64,000 nucleotides of DNA from Galbula dea (Eukaryota; Chordata; Aves; Piciformes; Galbulidae): contig VWZX01000996.1 in the NCBI GenBank assembly GCA_013399015.1, positions 691,052-755,051 of the forward strand, given 5' to 3'. The translations under genes were made by a program, and so were the position numbers. This document shows positions 13,201-25,200 of the stretch, in pieces; position 1 is the first letter of the stretch; every line of letters starts with the position of its first letter. The notes beneath the pieces are model-generated. The model saw only the letters and a program-made list of their open reading frames with translations. It was not told the origin of the DNA and did not search any database.

Positions 13201-16200
13201 AAGGAGTTGCTTAGTTTAAAGTGAAACTCGGCTTCAGGACCAGGCTGTTGCCTGACATTTTCTGATCACTATTTTAAGCAAATCCTCAAGATTGTAACTC
13301 AGAAGCTCATTTAAATAAAGAATGTTGGCTGTGGAAACAGCAGAGGAGCTGCTGAGGGAAATTGAGGACAGAAGCCTTTGCTAGAGGTGCTTTTAGCTTC
13401 TGGAGAACTCCCCATGTTTCAAGGGTCGTGCTTTCTCTAGCTCATTTCACAGGAGGAATGAACCTCTCTGCTTTTCAGGCCTTCCATTCCCTGATACCCC
13501 ACCCCATCAGCTCTCCAGCAGGGTGATGCAGTTCTCCTGTCACTAGGACTTGTGGTTAACAGGACTGCAGAGCAGATGCAGGTTCCCCTGGCTGCCACTC
13601 CACAGTCTCTGTCTACACAAAGAAGTGGAGAAATAAACTGGCAGTGGAAACCAGGCCCCACTCTCCTTAGGCTGCTCTCTGGCTGCTGCAGCAGAGGGTG
13701 GAGAGGTTTGCTCCCTAGTTCTCTGAGCTGCAGCTGGCTGATGCCTTGCTGTCAGGGGAGCAGCAGTTCTGAAGAGAAAACTCTTCCAAAGAGTTTTCTG
13801 CTCTTTGGAAACTCAGAACAGGCAGTTAGGAATCCTGAGGTGTTTCACCTTGAGCCTGCAGAGCTGGGGTTCCAGGCACCCTGCCCATGGCATGGCTGGG
13901 CCACTGGCTGCTGCTTGGGCTTCCTCTGCCTGCCAGGGAGCCACTGCTGGAGGCACTGGCCTTGCAGGAGGGGCAGTGCTGAAGAGAGGTGTCTCTAGAT
14001 GCAGGCTCTACAGGGCACTCAGTTCACTAGGAATTAGCTCTTCTTCTAGCTACCAGCATGCAGAATACATTTATTCAGCTGATCCTGAAACCAGATGAAG
14101 TGCACTGCTGCTGGGGGTTTATTTAGCTGTGTCCTTTGGAGGTCAGGGTTGGCAGTGGGAGGTGGCTTTGAAGAACACTGGGACTCCCAAGTGCAAAGCT
14201 GCTGTGCTGAAGAGGTGTGTTTTGTTTCTGCCTGTTCAGGAGACCCTTTTTTTTTTTGGTCAACATTTCAGTTATCTCCTTGCTCAGAGGAAGGGAATAC
14301 AGATTTACTAATGCCTTTGGTCCTGAAGGGTTGAGAATGAGCAGTTAGAGGCAGTGACTGTTATCTGAGGCATCTGACTTAGGTAAAAATGTGATTTTTT
14401 TTTTAAGCCAGGTCTTAATTCTTTCCCTTGATCTAATCACTGGATGCTATTGAATTCTGAAATATAATACAAAAGCAATCTTCAAAGCCACTTACAAGCA
14501 GATTGTGCTAGGCCAAATAGCATTAACTTGTCATGTTTATGCAACACATTGTGTTTCCCCTCCAGTGCCTGTGGAAGGCTCAGAGTGAGTTAATTCTTCA
14601 TCATGAGCTGAGAGCAATAAATTGCTCCTGACATAGCCCAGTAGTTCTGTATTTCCTGACTTTGGGGACTGAGGCAGTTCTTTGATGCTAATGAAATATT
14701 ACAGTAATGGGGAAGTTTGTGTTACCTCACATTTATGAAAGGGTCACTGGGACAGAAGCTAAAAGAAGATAAAGCCATGGGGGGGTGGGGGAGTCCTCAG
14801 GCTTCCTTTACTCTTCTAGGAGTAGCTATTGCTCTCTTACTCCAGGATCTCATCCTTTCCCTCCCAGAAGTGAATTGCATTTTCAAACAGAAGGCTTTTT
14901 CTCTCCTTAAATCTTGTCTTCTGGGCCTGCTAGGAAGCTGCTGCCTGGCAAAGGGTTAATCAGCTGTCATGCTGAGCAGTCAGTCTGAATGAGGTATTAA
15001 GTTCCTACAAAAAATGGATTTCCTTGGGGAACCATTGCTTCAAACATGTCTGAAACCCAGGCAAGGGGTGGCAAGGCAGATACAGTGAGAAATAGGCTGC
15101 CCTGGGCTCCTCAGCATCTTAAAGTGGGGGAGTGGGCTGGGAAATGGTTTCTGTGCCTGCCTGCAGTAACATCAACCCAAGCCACTTCCCTTGGCCTGCT
15201 GCAGTGCTGCTGCTCAGCAGGTTGAGGTGTGGAACACTGAGTCCTGGTTGTCCTCCCAGTCCCAGCAGGGAACTCCCCTGGGGCTGTCACAAGCTTTCCT
15301 CCTGCCTGTGGGGAGCTCAGGGAGGACAAGCTGGATGCCCACAGCAGGAGGGGAAGAGGAGGCAGTGTCCTGTTAGCTGATCCTAATCCTGGCTGGACTC
15401 CTGGCCCAGCTTTCCCCAAGTGGCTGCAGAGGAAGGCACTGTAGTGTGCATGAAAGAGCAGCAGCTTGGAGTGGCTCTTGATCCAAGGCTGCCTCCACAC
15501 CTGCAAATTCTCAATCAAGCATCTTTTGTGGCTTGGTTTTTTGGGGGTTATTGGCTTTTTTGGGCTAGCTTTTGTGCTTTCTGATTGAATGTGATGTCCT
15601 TGAATCCTCTGCCTCCAGCCTAACCAGCAACTGCAGCTCTCTTTACAAGGCTCCACACCTGCCACAGCTTGTTGGCACAGGAGCCAGGCATCCAGCAGCC
15701 CTTGGTGACAGAAATTCTGTGCAAGCAGGGAATGGTCCAGCAGTTTCTCTCTCTCCCTCTCTCATCTCTCTCCCCCTCCACCCCTCCTCCCCCCCCCCCA
15801 CGTTTGCACACAATGACAGTGATGAGACCCAAATGATGGGTGAGGAGGAGATTTGATCTGAATTCTGCTTACAGAGCAGCACAGCAATCAAGCAGATGGT
15901 CTCTTTCTTTTGGGATACTCTCCTAGTGGATGTAATCTTGCTTGGAATTCCAAGGAGGTGGGCTCCCTTCTCCCTCACTTTGTTAGGAGCCTGCAAAACT
16001 CGGGCTGTTTCTGATCAGCTAATGAAAAACTCCTTGCTCCCCTCTGAAACATGAAGACTTGGCTGCTCAGCCATGGTGGAGATGAAGCTGCTTGATTGTC
16101 TTCCAGTGACATCATCTTGCTGTCAGTAACAGCCAAGAAATTCTTGACCACAGCCACTTTCTGCCTGCAAGTTCTTGCTCTTCTGTTTCACCCCAGCAGT

Positions 16201-19200
16201 GAAGTCATCCCAACTGCCTGCTGCTCTCTCTGTGTGCCAGGGATCTGCAGGTCCTGTTCCTGCTGCCTGATGGCCACTGAAGGAAGCAGTTTTCTGTGCA
16301 GAGGATGAACCTTTGCAGATGATCCAGATCCTGTGTCTTGGGTGGAATAATTCAGAGGCAGAGGATGAACCTTTGCAGATGATCCAGATCCTGTGTCTTG
16401 GGTGGAATAATTCAGAGGCAGAGGATGAACCTTTGCAGATGATCCAGATCCTGTGTCTTGGTTCCTCTGGGCAGTACTTCAGTGCCTTGCTTCCCTCTTT
16501 CTCTGAAGGAGTTGGGAGTGCTTTCAGTGGGGGTCAGTGCCCTCCAAGGAAGGTTAGAAGCTGAAGAGATGCACTGAGCTTACACACTTCTGGGTTACTT
16601 TTGGGGGGTTTTAGCAGCACAAAATGAACTTTCAGGTAGTCCATGAGAACTCCACAAAGTGCTGTCATACCTTAAGCTGTACTAGGAGACAGATGACCAA
16701 AGGATGTTGGAGTTTGTATGGGTTTAGAGGCTGAGAATTCTGCTCAGGGCCCCCTCTGAGCACCCCTGGAGGTGGCATTGCTCTGATACCCAGAAGGTGA
16801 GAAAATGCCCACACCTTGTCATCCCTGTGCCTTTGGAAACATTTTCCTTTCCATTCCAGAGTTTCTTTGCTTACTCATGTGGAATTGTGTCTCTCTTTCC
16901 AGCAGTGTTGTGACCTGGGCTACCACGCTAGCCTCAACAGAGCTCTCAGGACATTCCTGTCTGCTGAGCTAAACCTGGAGCAGTCAAAGCACGAGGGTCT
17001 GGATGCCATTGAGAATGCTGTGGAGAACCTGGATGCCAACAGTGACAAGCAGAGGCTGATGGAGATGTACAACAATGTCTTCTGTCCCCCCATGAAGTTC
17101 GAGTTCCAGCCCCATATGGGGGACATGGTCAGTGTCTGTTCCTCCTCCAGCTCCAGCTCTGTAAACACTTGCTGCTCAGCCTGTTTACTTCCCTGCTTTT
17201 TGATGGATGGAGGCACTGAGAGGCCACCTGTTGGGCTCTATTTTTGGGAGGTAGAGGGGGAGCTGATGTACAGATTAAGCAGAGGCTGGTGGCATCAGGT
17301 CTGAACACAAGTGACTCCCAAAGCTGCTGAAGGTGAAAATGCTTCCTTAGGCATCACACTACATGTAGGCAGGAAACACTTTTAACCTCTCACTCAACCT
17401 GAGACAGACCCTGAGGGTAGAGGTTTGAAGGGGCAACAAGGTAAGGAACTTAAACACTCATTTGTGAGGCATTTGAGTGTGGCAGCTTAGAGCACAGCTG
17501 CTTTCCAGGGGTGCTGTCTGCATCCTCACTGGCAGACAAGGCACTCAGAGGACTCTCAGTTTTGGCAGTGAGATTCTGCCTCTTTGTAGGTTTATCAAGA
17601 TGTGGTTACTCATCTGGGGACTGTTTAAAGTCACACAGGCTGAAACCAGTTCTGAATGGGAACACATGTAGACTGTCATCACTTAGGTCAATCCTTTGGC
17701 TTCCTAGATTCCCCTCCTGGACACTGAGGACACCCTGGAAGGATGCTTCCCTGCAGCCAGCCTCTTCTTTTGGGCTAAGAATTACAGTCACTGCTTAAGG
17801 GCTCCTCTTTGTCTCTTCCCTCTTAAGTGAAAGCCTCAGACTGCAAATGACCTTTCTGGATTTTTCTGTGCTTTGGTAATGTCCTGGAAGATCGTGGGAA
17901 GGAAAAGAATTACCTGCAGGCTCCTTCAGTTAACGGCTCCCATTCACTGGAGCATTTGTCTTGGCTCTTCTCAGGGCTGAATGAGTCTTTAGAAATGCAG
18001 GCTGCTGGTCCTGCTGCCATGCTCCTGCATCTACCAGGGTGAATATATGATGGTGTCTGTGCCCATGGGATAAAAGTCCCAGTCCAGTTTCTGGCTTTAA
18101 AAGATAGCCTTGACCAATGAGGTCAATGTTATCCTTGTTAAAAGAAAAGACAACAAAACTAAAGGCAAAGCTGCCCCATGCTGTGGAACAAGACAGTACA
18201 GGGCAGCTCTCAGATCTGGCTTGCTTGTCAGGTCCCTAACCTGTTCCTTTTTTATTTCAACTGCCCTGAATCCATTAAACAGTGAATGGCATCTGTTGCT
18301 GTAGTGTCCAGGTCATTCACCTGAGCAAACTCAGCCCCTCACAGCCCTGCCCCAGGACCCCTGGCTGAGTTATTGAACCAAATCCCTCTTGCAGTGCAGT
18401 GTGATTAGCCTCTTATCTGTGAGAAAGATCTTCAGCCTTGCAAAACACAGGATGAGCCTACAGGACTGAAAAATAGCTGATTTTTTTTCTAGTAGCTCTG
18501 TGACAGAGTCAGGAAGGGAGCTCTGATCTGGTGGAACATGGACCTTTTCCACTGGGTGAAATCCAGGGCCACAGGCTGTTCAGATGAAGCCCTTTGGGAG
18601 ATGGTTGCTAATAATAACAGACTGAAGGAACTGCAATGCTCTTGGTTATATGTTTGGGGTGGGGGGGTTCCCTTGTCCTCTAAAAGCAGTGCTGTTTACC
18701 TTCCAGGAGTCCCAGATTTGTGCCCAGCAGCCAGAGCAGAGTGAGCTAGTGCAGAGGTGCTCTCCCTAGTCCTCTAAAAGCAGTGCTGTCTCTCTTCCAG
18801 GAGTCCCAGATCTGTGCCCAGCAGCCAGTGCAGAGTGAGCTGGTGCAGAGGTGCCAGCAGCTGCAGTCTCGACTATCAACACTCAAGATTGAAAATGAAG
18901 AGGTGAGCTTCATGAACCAAAACTCACAGCTCTTAACTGCTCCTGGTCCCCACTGGGGACTGCTTAAGGAAGAATCTCATTGCTGTCCTCCTCTTTTATG
19001 AAGGCTTGGGGTAAAATGGAAGAGTAAAGCAGCTGGGGCCAGTGTGTGGTGATGGGGTTGGACTAGATGATCCCTACAGGTCCCCTCCAACCATTCTGTG
19101 ATCTTGCAGAACTGGGGATGTGGAGAGAATCCTTTCAAAGACCTCCACATGATCTCTTTTCCCTTCCTCAAGCTGATAGCAGTGGCTGGTGCCAAAGTTG

Positions 19201-22200
19201 TATGTGGATCCCTAAGAGGGGGGGGAAGAAAGGAATTTGATGCAGAGTGAATTTGCATAAGCTAATGTAAGAACTGACTTGTGTTTAGTTGGCCATCACA
19301 CTGAGAGGGACTAAGGCTGAATCACTGGTGCCTGCTTGGGTAAGAGGTCACAATACCTCATCTGCACCTCTGTGCTCAAGGATATTTTTAATGCTCCTTG
19401 GGCAGAGTTTTCAGCTCTTTTATGTCTAGGAAGTTACTGCTGGCCTTCAGCCAAAAGCACAGTGCCACAGAGGGCTGCTCTTAAGAGCTAACACTTGATA
19501 CTCAGAAGACAATTACAAGTTCTTTGTTCCAGCACTGTTTGCTTTGAGGTTAAATGTCCTTCCATCTCCTCACCATGGGCTGTAAGATCACAGCTGATTC
19601 CTGCTGCAGGCAGGTTCAGGTTAAATGTCCTGCCATCTCCTCACCATGGGCTGTAAGATCACAGCTGATTGCTGCTGCTGGCAGCTTCCAGGTTAAATGT
19701 CCTTCCATCTCCTCACCATGGGCTGTAAGATCACAGCTGATTCCTGCTGCAGGCAGCCCCCTGTTGATACTGAGCACAGCCTGCCCCTTACTCAGGGCAC
19801 ACAGGATGTGCAGCCAGTAGTATCTGGTTATTAGTAAGATGTTTCCTCCTCCCTCCCTTGGTTACTGCCTTCCTTGCTGAAGCCCTCCCATTCTTGCTGG
19901 CCAGGTTAAGAAGACAATGGAAGCCACACTGCAGACAATCCAGGATATAGTCACCATTGAGGACTATGATGTCTCTGACTGCTTTCAGTACAGCAACTCG
20001 ATGGAGTCTGTGAAATCCACTGTCTCTGAGACCTTCATGAGCAAGCCCAGCATTGCCAAGAGGAGAGCCAACCAGCAGGAGACAGAGCAGTTCTACTTCA
20101 CAGTAAGGACTTCGTTTTCAGTGGCAGCCTGTGTCTTTAGAATTAGAATCACAAGAGGGTGCAAAGTGAGGCTGTTGGCTTCCCAAAGTGCATCTGTGCT
20201 GGGGTTTTGGACAAGCAGAGGAAGTGTCTTAGGTTGTAGACACAGGTGCTGTGTGTTCCAGACAAATACCTTGGGCACCTCTGTGGATACAGACTGAGGC
20301 TGTGAATAAAGAGTGGAAAATGTGATTTCTTCTGCATCTAGCAAGGAATTGTCTGAGGAGGAGCCTAACAGCTTGGAAAAACCAATTAGCCAACAGAATG
20401 CAAATTAAAAGGATGTTGTTGTTATCACCTTACAGTTTCAGCTTCGCAGCAGCTTTTCACTGAGTCAGTGTCTATTTACCAGATGATAAGAGCTTTTTCT
20501 CTTGAATTTCATACCAGACTATGTTTATTTCCCTAAATTAGGGAATGTCAAACTGTTTAATTCTCTGCTAGTTGAGAAACACTTGAAAAGATGAAAATGA
20601 TGCCTCTTCTGTGGTTACATGGGCATGCCTTTGGGTAGCTTGCACTCTACTTCATGCCCTTTCCATTCCTCTTCCAAGAGTGATGTTGCTCATTAAAACC
20701 CTGAAGCTTCTGTGCAAATTGCACTAGCTGGCAGGAGGATTTCTGTCAGGTCTTGACACACAGAAATTAAAAAGCCTTTCCAAAAGGTGGAAGTGGCTAC
20801 TGAGAAGTGGCTGGAGAAACTGCTCCAGTTAAGGAGAGTTTCAGCACCTTGTGTCTGTAGCTGCTGCTGCTGCTGCTGGAGAACCTGCAGGGGAACTTGG
20901 TTACCTCCTGGCAGGTTTCCTCCCACCCTCACTGCTGCTGCTGTCTGTGTATGTATTGCTTCTGGCTGCTTTCCATCTTCTGTGGAGGCTTCTGCTGTTA
21001 GGCTCCCTTGCAGGACAGGGAGGTCTGGGCTCTCTCCTTGCTAAAATACTGCTTTATCCCTTAAGGATTTACAGTCTAATTTGGCAATACCAGACCAGAA
21101 CTGGGAGAAAATGGATAGGAATGGGGAGAAGCTGAAGAGAAGAACTAGAACATTTCATCATTCCATGAGAATCTTTTCTTTGTGTTGATTTTGCTAGCTG
21201 AATTTCTAAGGTATCTGATGCTTCTGAAGAGTGGCTGGTGATATTTGAATTGTGCTATTTCTGTATGGCTGAGTGTAAACACGTCCTAATCCTAACACAA
21301 GACACTACCCTCCACCAGAGACTTCTGTGCACTGTAGCACAGAGGAGATAAATAATGCTGCTCTGAGCTGCAGAGGAAGAGATGAAAGAGCTGTAAAAAA
21401 CAAGTGCTTGCAGAGCTGTGAAAAATCAGAAAGGAGCAGGGGGGTGAAGAAGGCACTGCCTGGCTGTGTAATGCTTCAGCCAGACAACAAATCCAAACTT
21501 CAATAATATCAGTATTTGTTTTGTCCCCTGCAACTCTGTGTGTCCTCCAGCGTGGAGGCAGACACACTATTTGACAAGTAAAGTGGGGTGAGAGAGGTTA
21601 AGTGAGAGAATAAGCACAGTAGCAGCCTTTGAGTTGCTTACAACAGATTGCTCATTCAGCTGCCTGTGAGGCTGCTGCGAGGGAAGAGCCTTTCCAGCTC
21701 CCCCTCCCTGCAGAGGAGGTGCCTCGACAGCTCCTCAGATGGCTTCAAAGATGCCAAGCATGCAGCTGATTCTGCAGTGGAACAATAGGAGTTGCCCTGC
21801 AGATACTTGCCTGGATATATAAGCTAGGACTGGCTTAGTTCATCCTCTGCACCGTAAGTGTCAGTGGAATGAAGGTCAGGGTCTGGTCCCCTCGAGATGC
21901 AGTGGAAGCAGTTACCTCTCCTCTCCTCATTCTCTGGTCCCCTAGGGATGCAGTGGAAGCAGTTACCTCTCCTCTCCACTCCTCACCCTCTGGTTTTTCT
22001 CCACCCTCACAGAAAATGAAGGAGTATCTGGAAGGCAGGAACCTGATCACGAAGCTCCAAGCCAAACACGACCTTCTTCAGAAGACCCTGGGAGAAAGTG
22101 AGTCTGGGGCATGCTCCTGACTGCAATTAGCCAGGCTGCTGCCCTTCATCCCTCAGCTGAGTGGGTGCCATGGCTGTGGTTTGCCAATGTCCTCATGTTT

Positions 22201-25200
22201 TATCCCTTATTTGTGATGGGGAAGCCAAGTGGCCTCCACGGGCTGCTTGATGAATGGTGAAAGGAAAATGCTTAATGAGTCACTAATGGGGATCACTTCC
22301 TCCTCGAAGTGCTTTGCACAGCTCCTCCTCCATCCTGGCCTCTCCCCTTACACCAGGTTCTGCTCCTGACTGAAGCTGTTTTGGGCTGAGCCCTGTGATT
22401 TACACTTTGCTGATGAGCTGTGAAGTGTTGCCTCGTTAGGCTGCTCAGAACTTTCCTTTGCGTGGTGATTTAGCTGCTTCTCACCTCTGGAGGTTCAACC
22501 CAGACCAAAATAATGGATGTGAGCATGAGCTTTTATGAGGAGACTTGCAAACAAATGTCAGAGCATCTCAAATATGTTGCCTATCTAGAGGGCATTAGTC
22601 AAGGGGCAGCAGCCAGAACTGAGTGTGCATTTGTTAGTGGTGTCAGAACAAAAGGAGATTTCTTTCCCTTCATGGTATGGGCAAATCCTGTCGGCCAAAC
22701 AGGCTTAAACTATGCATCCAAGTTTCCATAGAAACCTGCCTGCCTCCTGTGTGCAGAGGAGAAAGGTTTGAGCAGTCTAAATGTCAGGTCAAGGAATGGC
22801 TCCACTCCTGCCTGGCTTTCTGGGCTGAAGCAGGGCTTGTGTTGTGCTGTGTAACTGAACTGGGCTCCCCACAGTTTATGGTGTGCAAATCTTCTGAATG
22901 AAAACTTGAGCAGCATGTGGCCTTTGAAGGGCTCTGCTCTCAGCTGAGAAATGTGCTGTAAAAATAAAGCACTTCTTGCTGCAGTAATTAGGAGTTCCAT
23001 GTTTAGCAGCTCCAGAGCTCTGGAAGGTAAGGGAAGGATGCTGCCAGTCTTTTGAGCTTTAGTCTTTAAAGGTGCCCCTCTCTTCAGCTGTCCTGGAGCA
23101 AGGCTGGATGAAGCCAAACATCTGTGTCCTTAGGGTATTTTTTTTTGCTGCCTCTAAATATCTCCAAGTGCCACCCATGCTGCCCCTGTGACTAATCCTG
23201 TTCCTGGATCCCAGCTGACCCCTGCATACCGAGGCCTGTTTCCTCTGAACCTGCCTGCCCCTTGAGCCCCTCTCAAGCTGTGATGGAGGGAAAGAGCAGA
23301 GGAAATGAAATGTGATTTCTGTATTGCTCTGTAGATTTCTAAAGGCTACTTCTGTTTTCTCCTGGCTGCTTTGCAAACCAGAGCTTTCTCAGCCCTTCTG
23401 TGAAGGGACCCAGTGTGTGTCAGGGTGAGCTCCAGCAGCTTCTGAGAAAGAAATCCCTTCTGTCATCTGGGAGATCAAAGGGAGCTGAGAAAGGGAGGTA
23501 CAGTTGGTCTCCAACAGCACATGAGGAGGTTAATGGTACAGACTGGGGCCTGTGCCTAGACTCATCCATAAAATGTCACTGAATTGGGAAAGAGGCAAAT
23601 GAAATTCCTCTGACAGGTCCCCAGAGCATGGTTAGAAGCTGTACTGAAGAGTGCACATCCCACTGCCTGTCCCTGGGAAATCCATGCCCTTGTTACCAGT
23701 TTTAGTCTCCTTTGCCCCCTCCTCAGGTGACATTTATTAGTCCTCTTGCAAACTGCCTTAATCTAAAGATGACAAGTTCCAGGAGTACAAACCAGCAGCA
23801 AGACTTCCTATCTCCAAGTCATGGTGTCCCTGCCTGCTCTACCTGTTTGTCACCCTAAGGGAGGAGCCCTGGGATGGCACCACAGCCATCTCATTTGTCT
23901 AGATGAATATTCCAGCATGGGCATGGGGCAGATGGCAGGAAATCCTGCTGCAGAAGAACATTTTCCTGTCAGTTATGCACTGCTTTGGCTTTATGTGGGG
24001 AGAGGAAAGTGGCTCCTGAGGTGTGTTCAGCTAATTGTCAGCTATCAGCAATTAGACCTTGCCCTCCTTCATTCTTCCATCTCCCCAGGAGCAGGAAGAC
24101 AACTGTAGGGAAGGTGGATTTTCAGCTGCTGGAGATCAGTAGGGTGCTCACTGATGATGATCTATAGCAGCAAAGGAGCTGGCCTGTGCACTTCCCCAAG
24201 GCACACACTAGTTTTCTGGCTCTCTCCCTCCTTGTTGGGCTGTGTTACAGGCATCCTGGGTAGCTTGGCTGCTTCCCTGCAGACTCAGTGCAAGCTAATG
24301 GAATGGTTTTTAGAAATGTGTGTGTGGAAGAGTTCAGGAAACATCTGTCTCCCAAAATAACTTGATGCCAGCATGTTCAGCCTGTGGGCTACCAGCTCTG
24401 GGAGTGCTTTCACTCTTACTAAGTGGCTTTGTAAGGTACAGCAGTCTCTCACCCCATGGATTGTCCTGGAAGGGGAAGGGAGGGAGGAGGGGTTGACAAG
24501 CCCAGGTTTTTGGCAGCAGAAATCAATGACTTGAATGCCCAGGGAACTAATTGTCCAAAGCAATGGTTTCCAGTGGAAGAGTCCTTAGCCAGCCTGAGCT
24601 GTTTGCTGCAATGCAGCTCTGCCATCAGGGATGGGCTTTAGTGGCCTCCCCAGCAGTGCTCTTCAGGGAGCAGCCACTGCCCAGCTCCCTTGGGCCATCC
24701 TCTCCCTCTCCCATGGTTTTTCTCCTCCCATTTCCTTCCAAAACTGGCTTTACAAAGCCATTGGAAGTGTTTCTCCATCCCTCTCTCCTAACACTGTCTT
24801 TCTTTTGTCTTTGTACAGGTCAGAGGACAGACTGCTCCCTGGCCAGGTAGGTGTGGCTCAGGGGGACAGTTTTGGAGCAAAATCTGTTGCAAATTGGTCA
24901 CTGCCATTGTAGATCAGTTCCCAGCCCAGGATAGCTACCTGTTAAAGATCCTCATTTATAGAATCCCAGCATGGTGGGGGTGGAAGGGACCTCTGGGGAT
25001 CACCCAGCCCAACCCCCTGCTGCAGCAGGGGCACCCACAGCAGCTTGCCCAGGGTCACCTCCAGCTGCCTTGGGAATCTCTCCACACAAGGAGACCCCAC
25101 AGCCTCTCTGGGCAGCCTGGGCCAGGGCTCCAACACCCTCACACCAAACAACTTTCTCCTCCTGCTCAGGTGGAACCTCCTGGGTTGCAGTTTGTGCCCA

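Larger units (their letters stand above)
18903..19904. other. SRGAP2 intron
   Basis: A 1.0 kb intron with a CR1 3' tail at 19035-19110 and a three-copy 71-72 bp tandem repeat at 19547-19757. Confidence 0.85.

Noticed and set aside
16298..19757. CRISPR-like arrays
   Set aside because: The repeats are contiguous tandem units without spacers, and the DNA is vertebrate.
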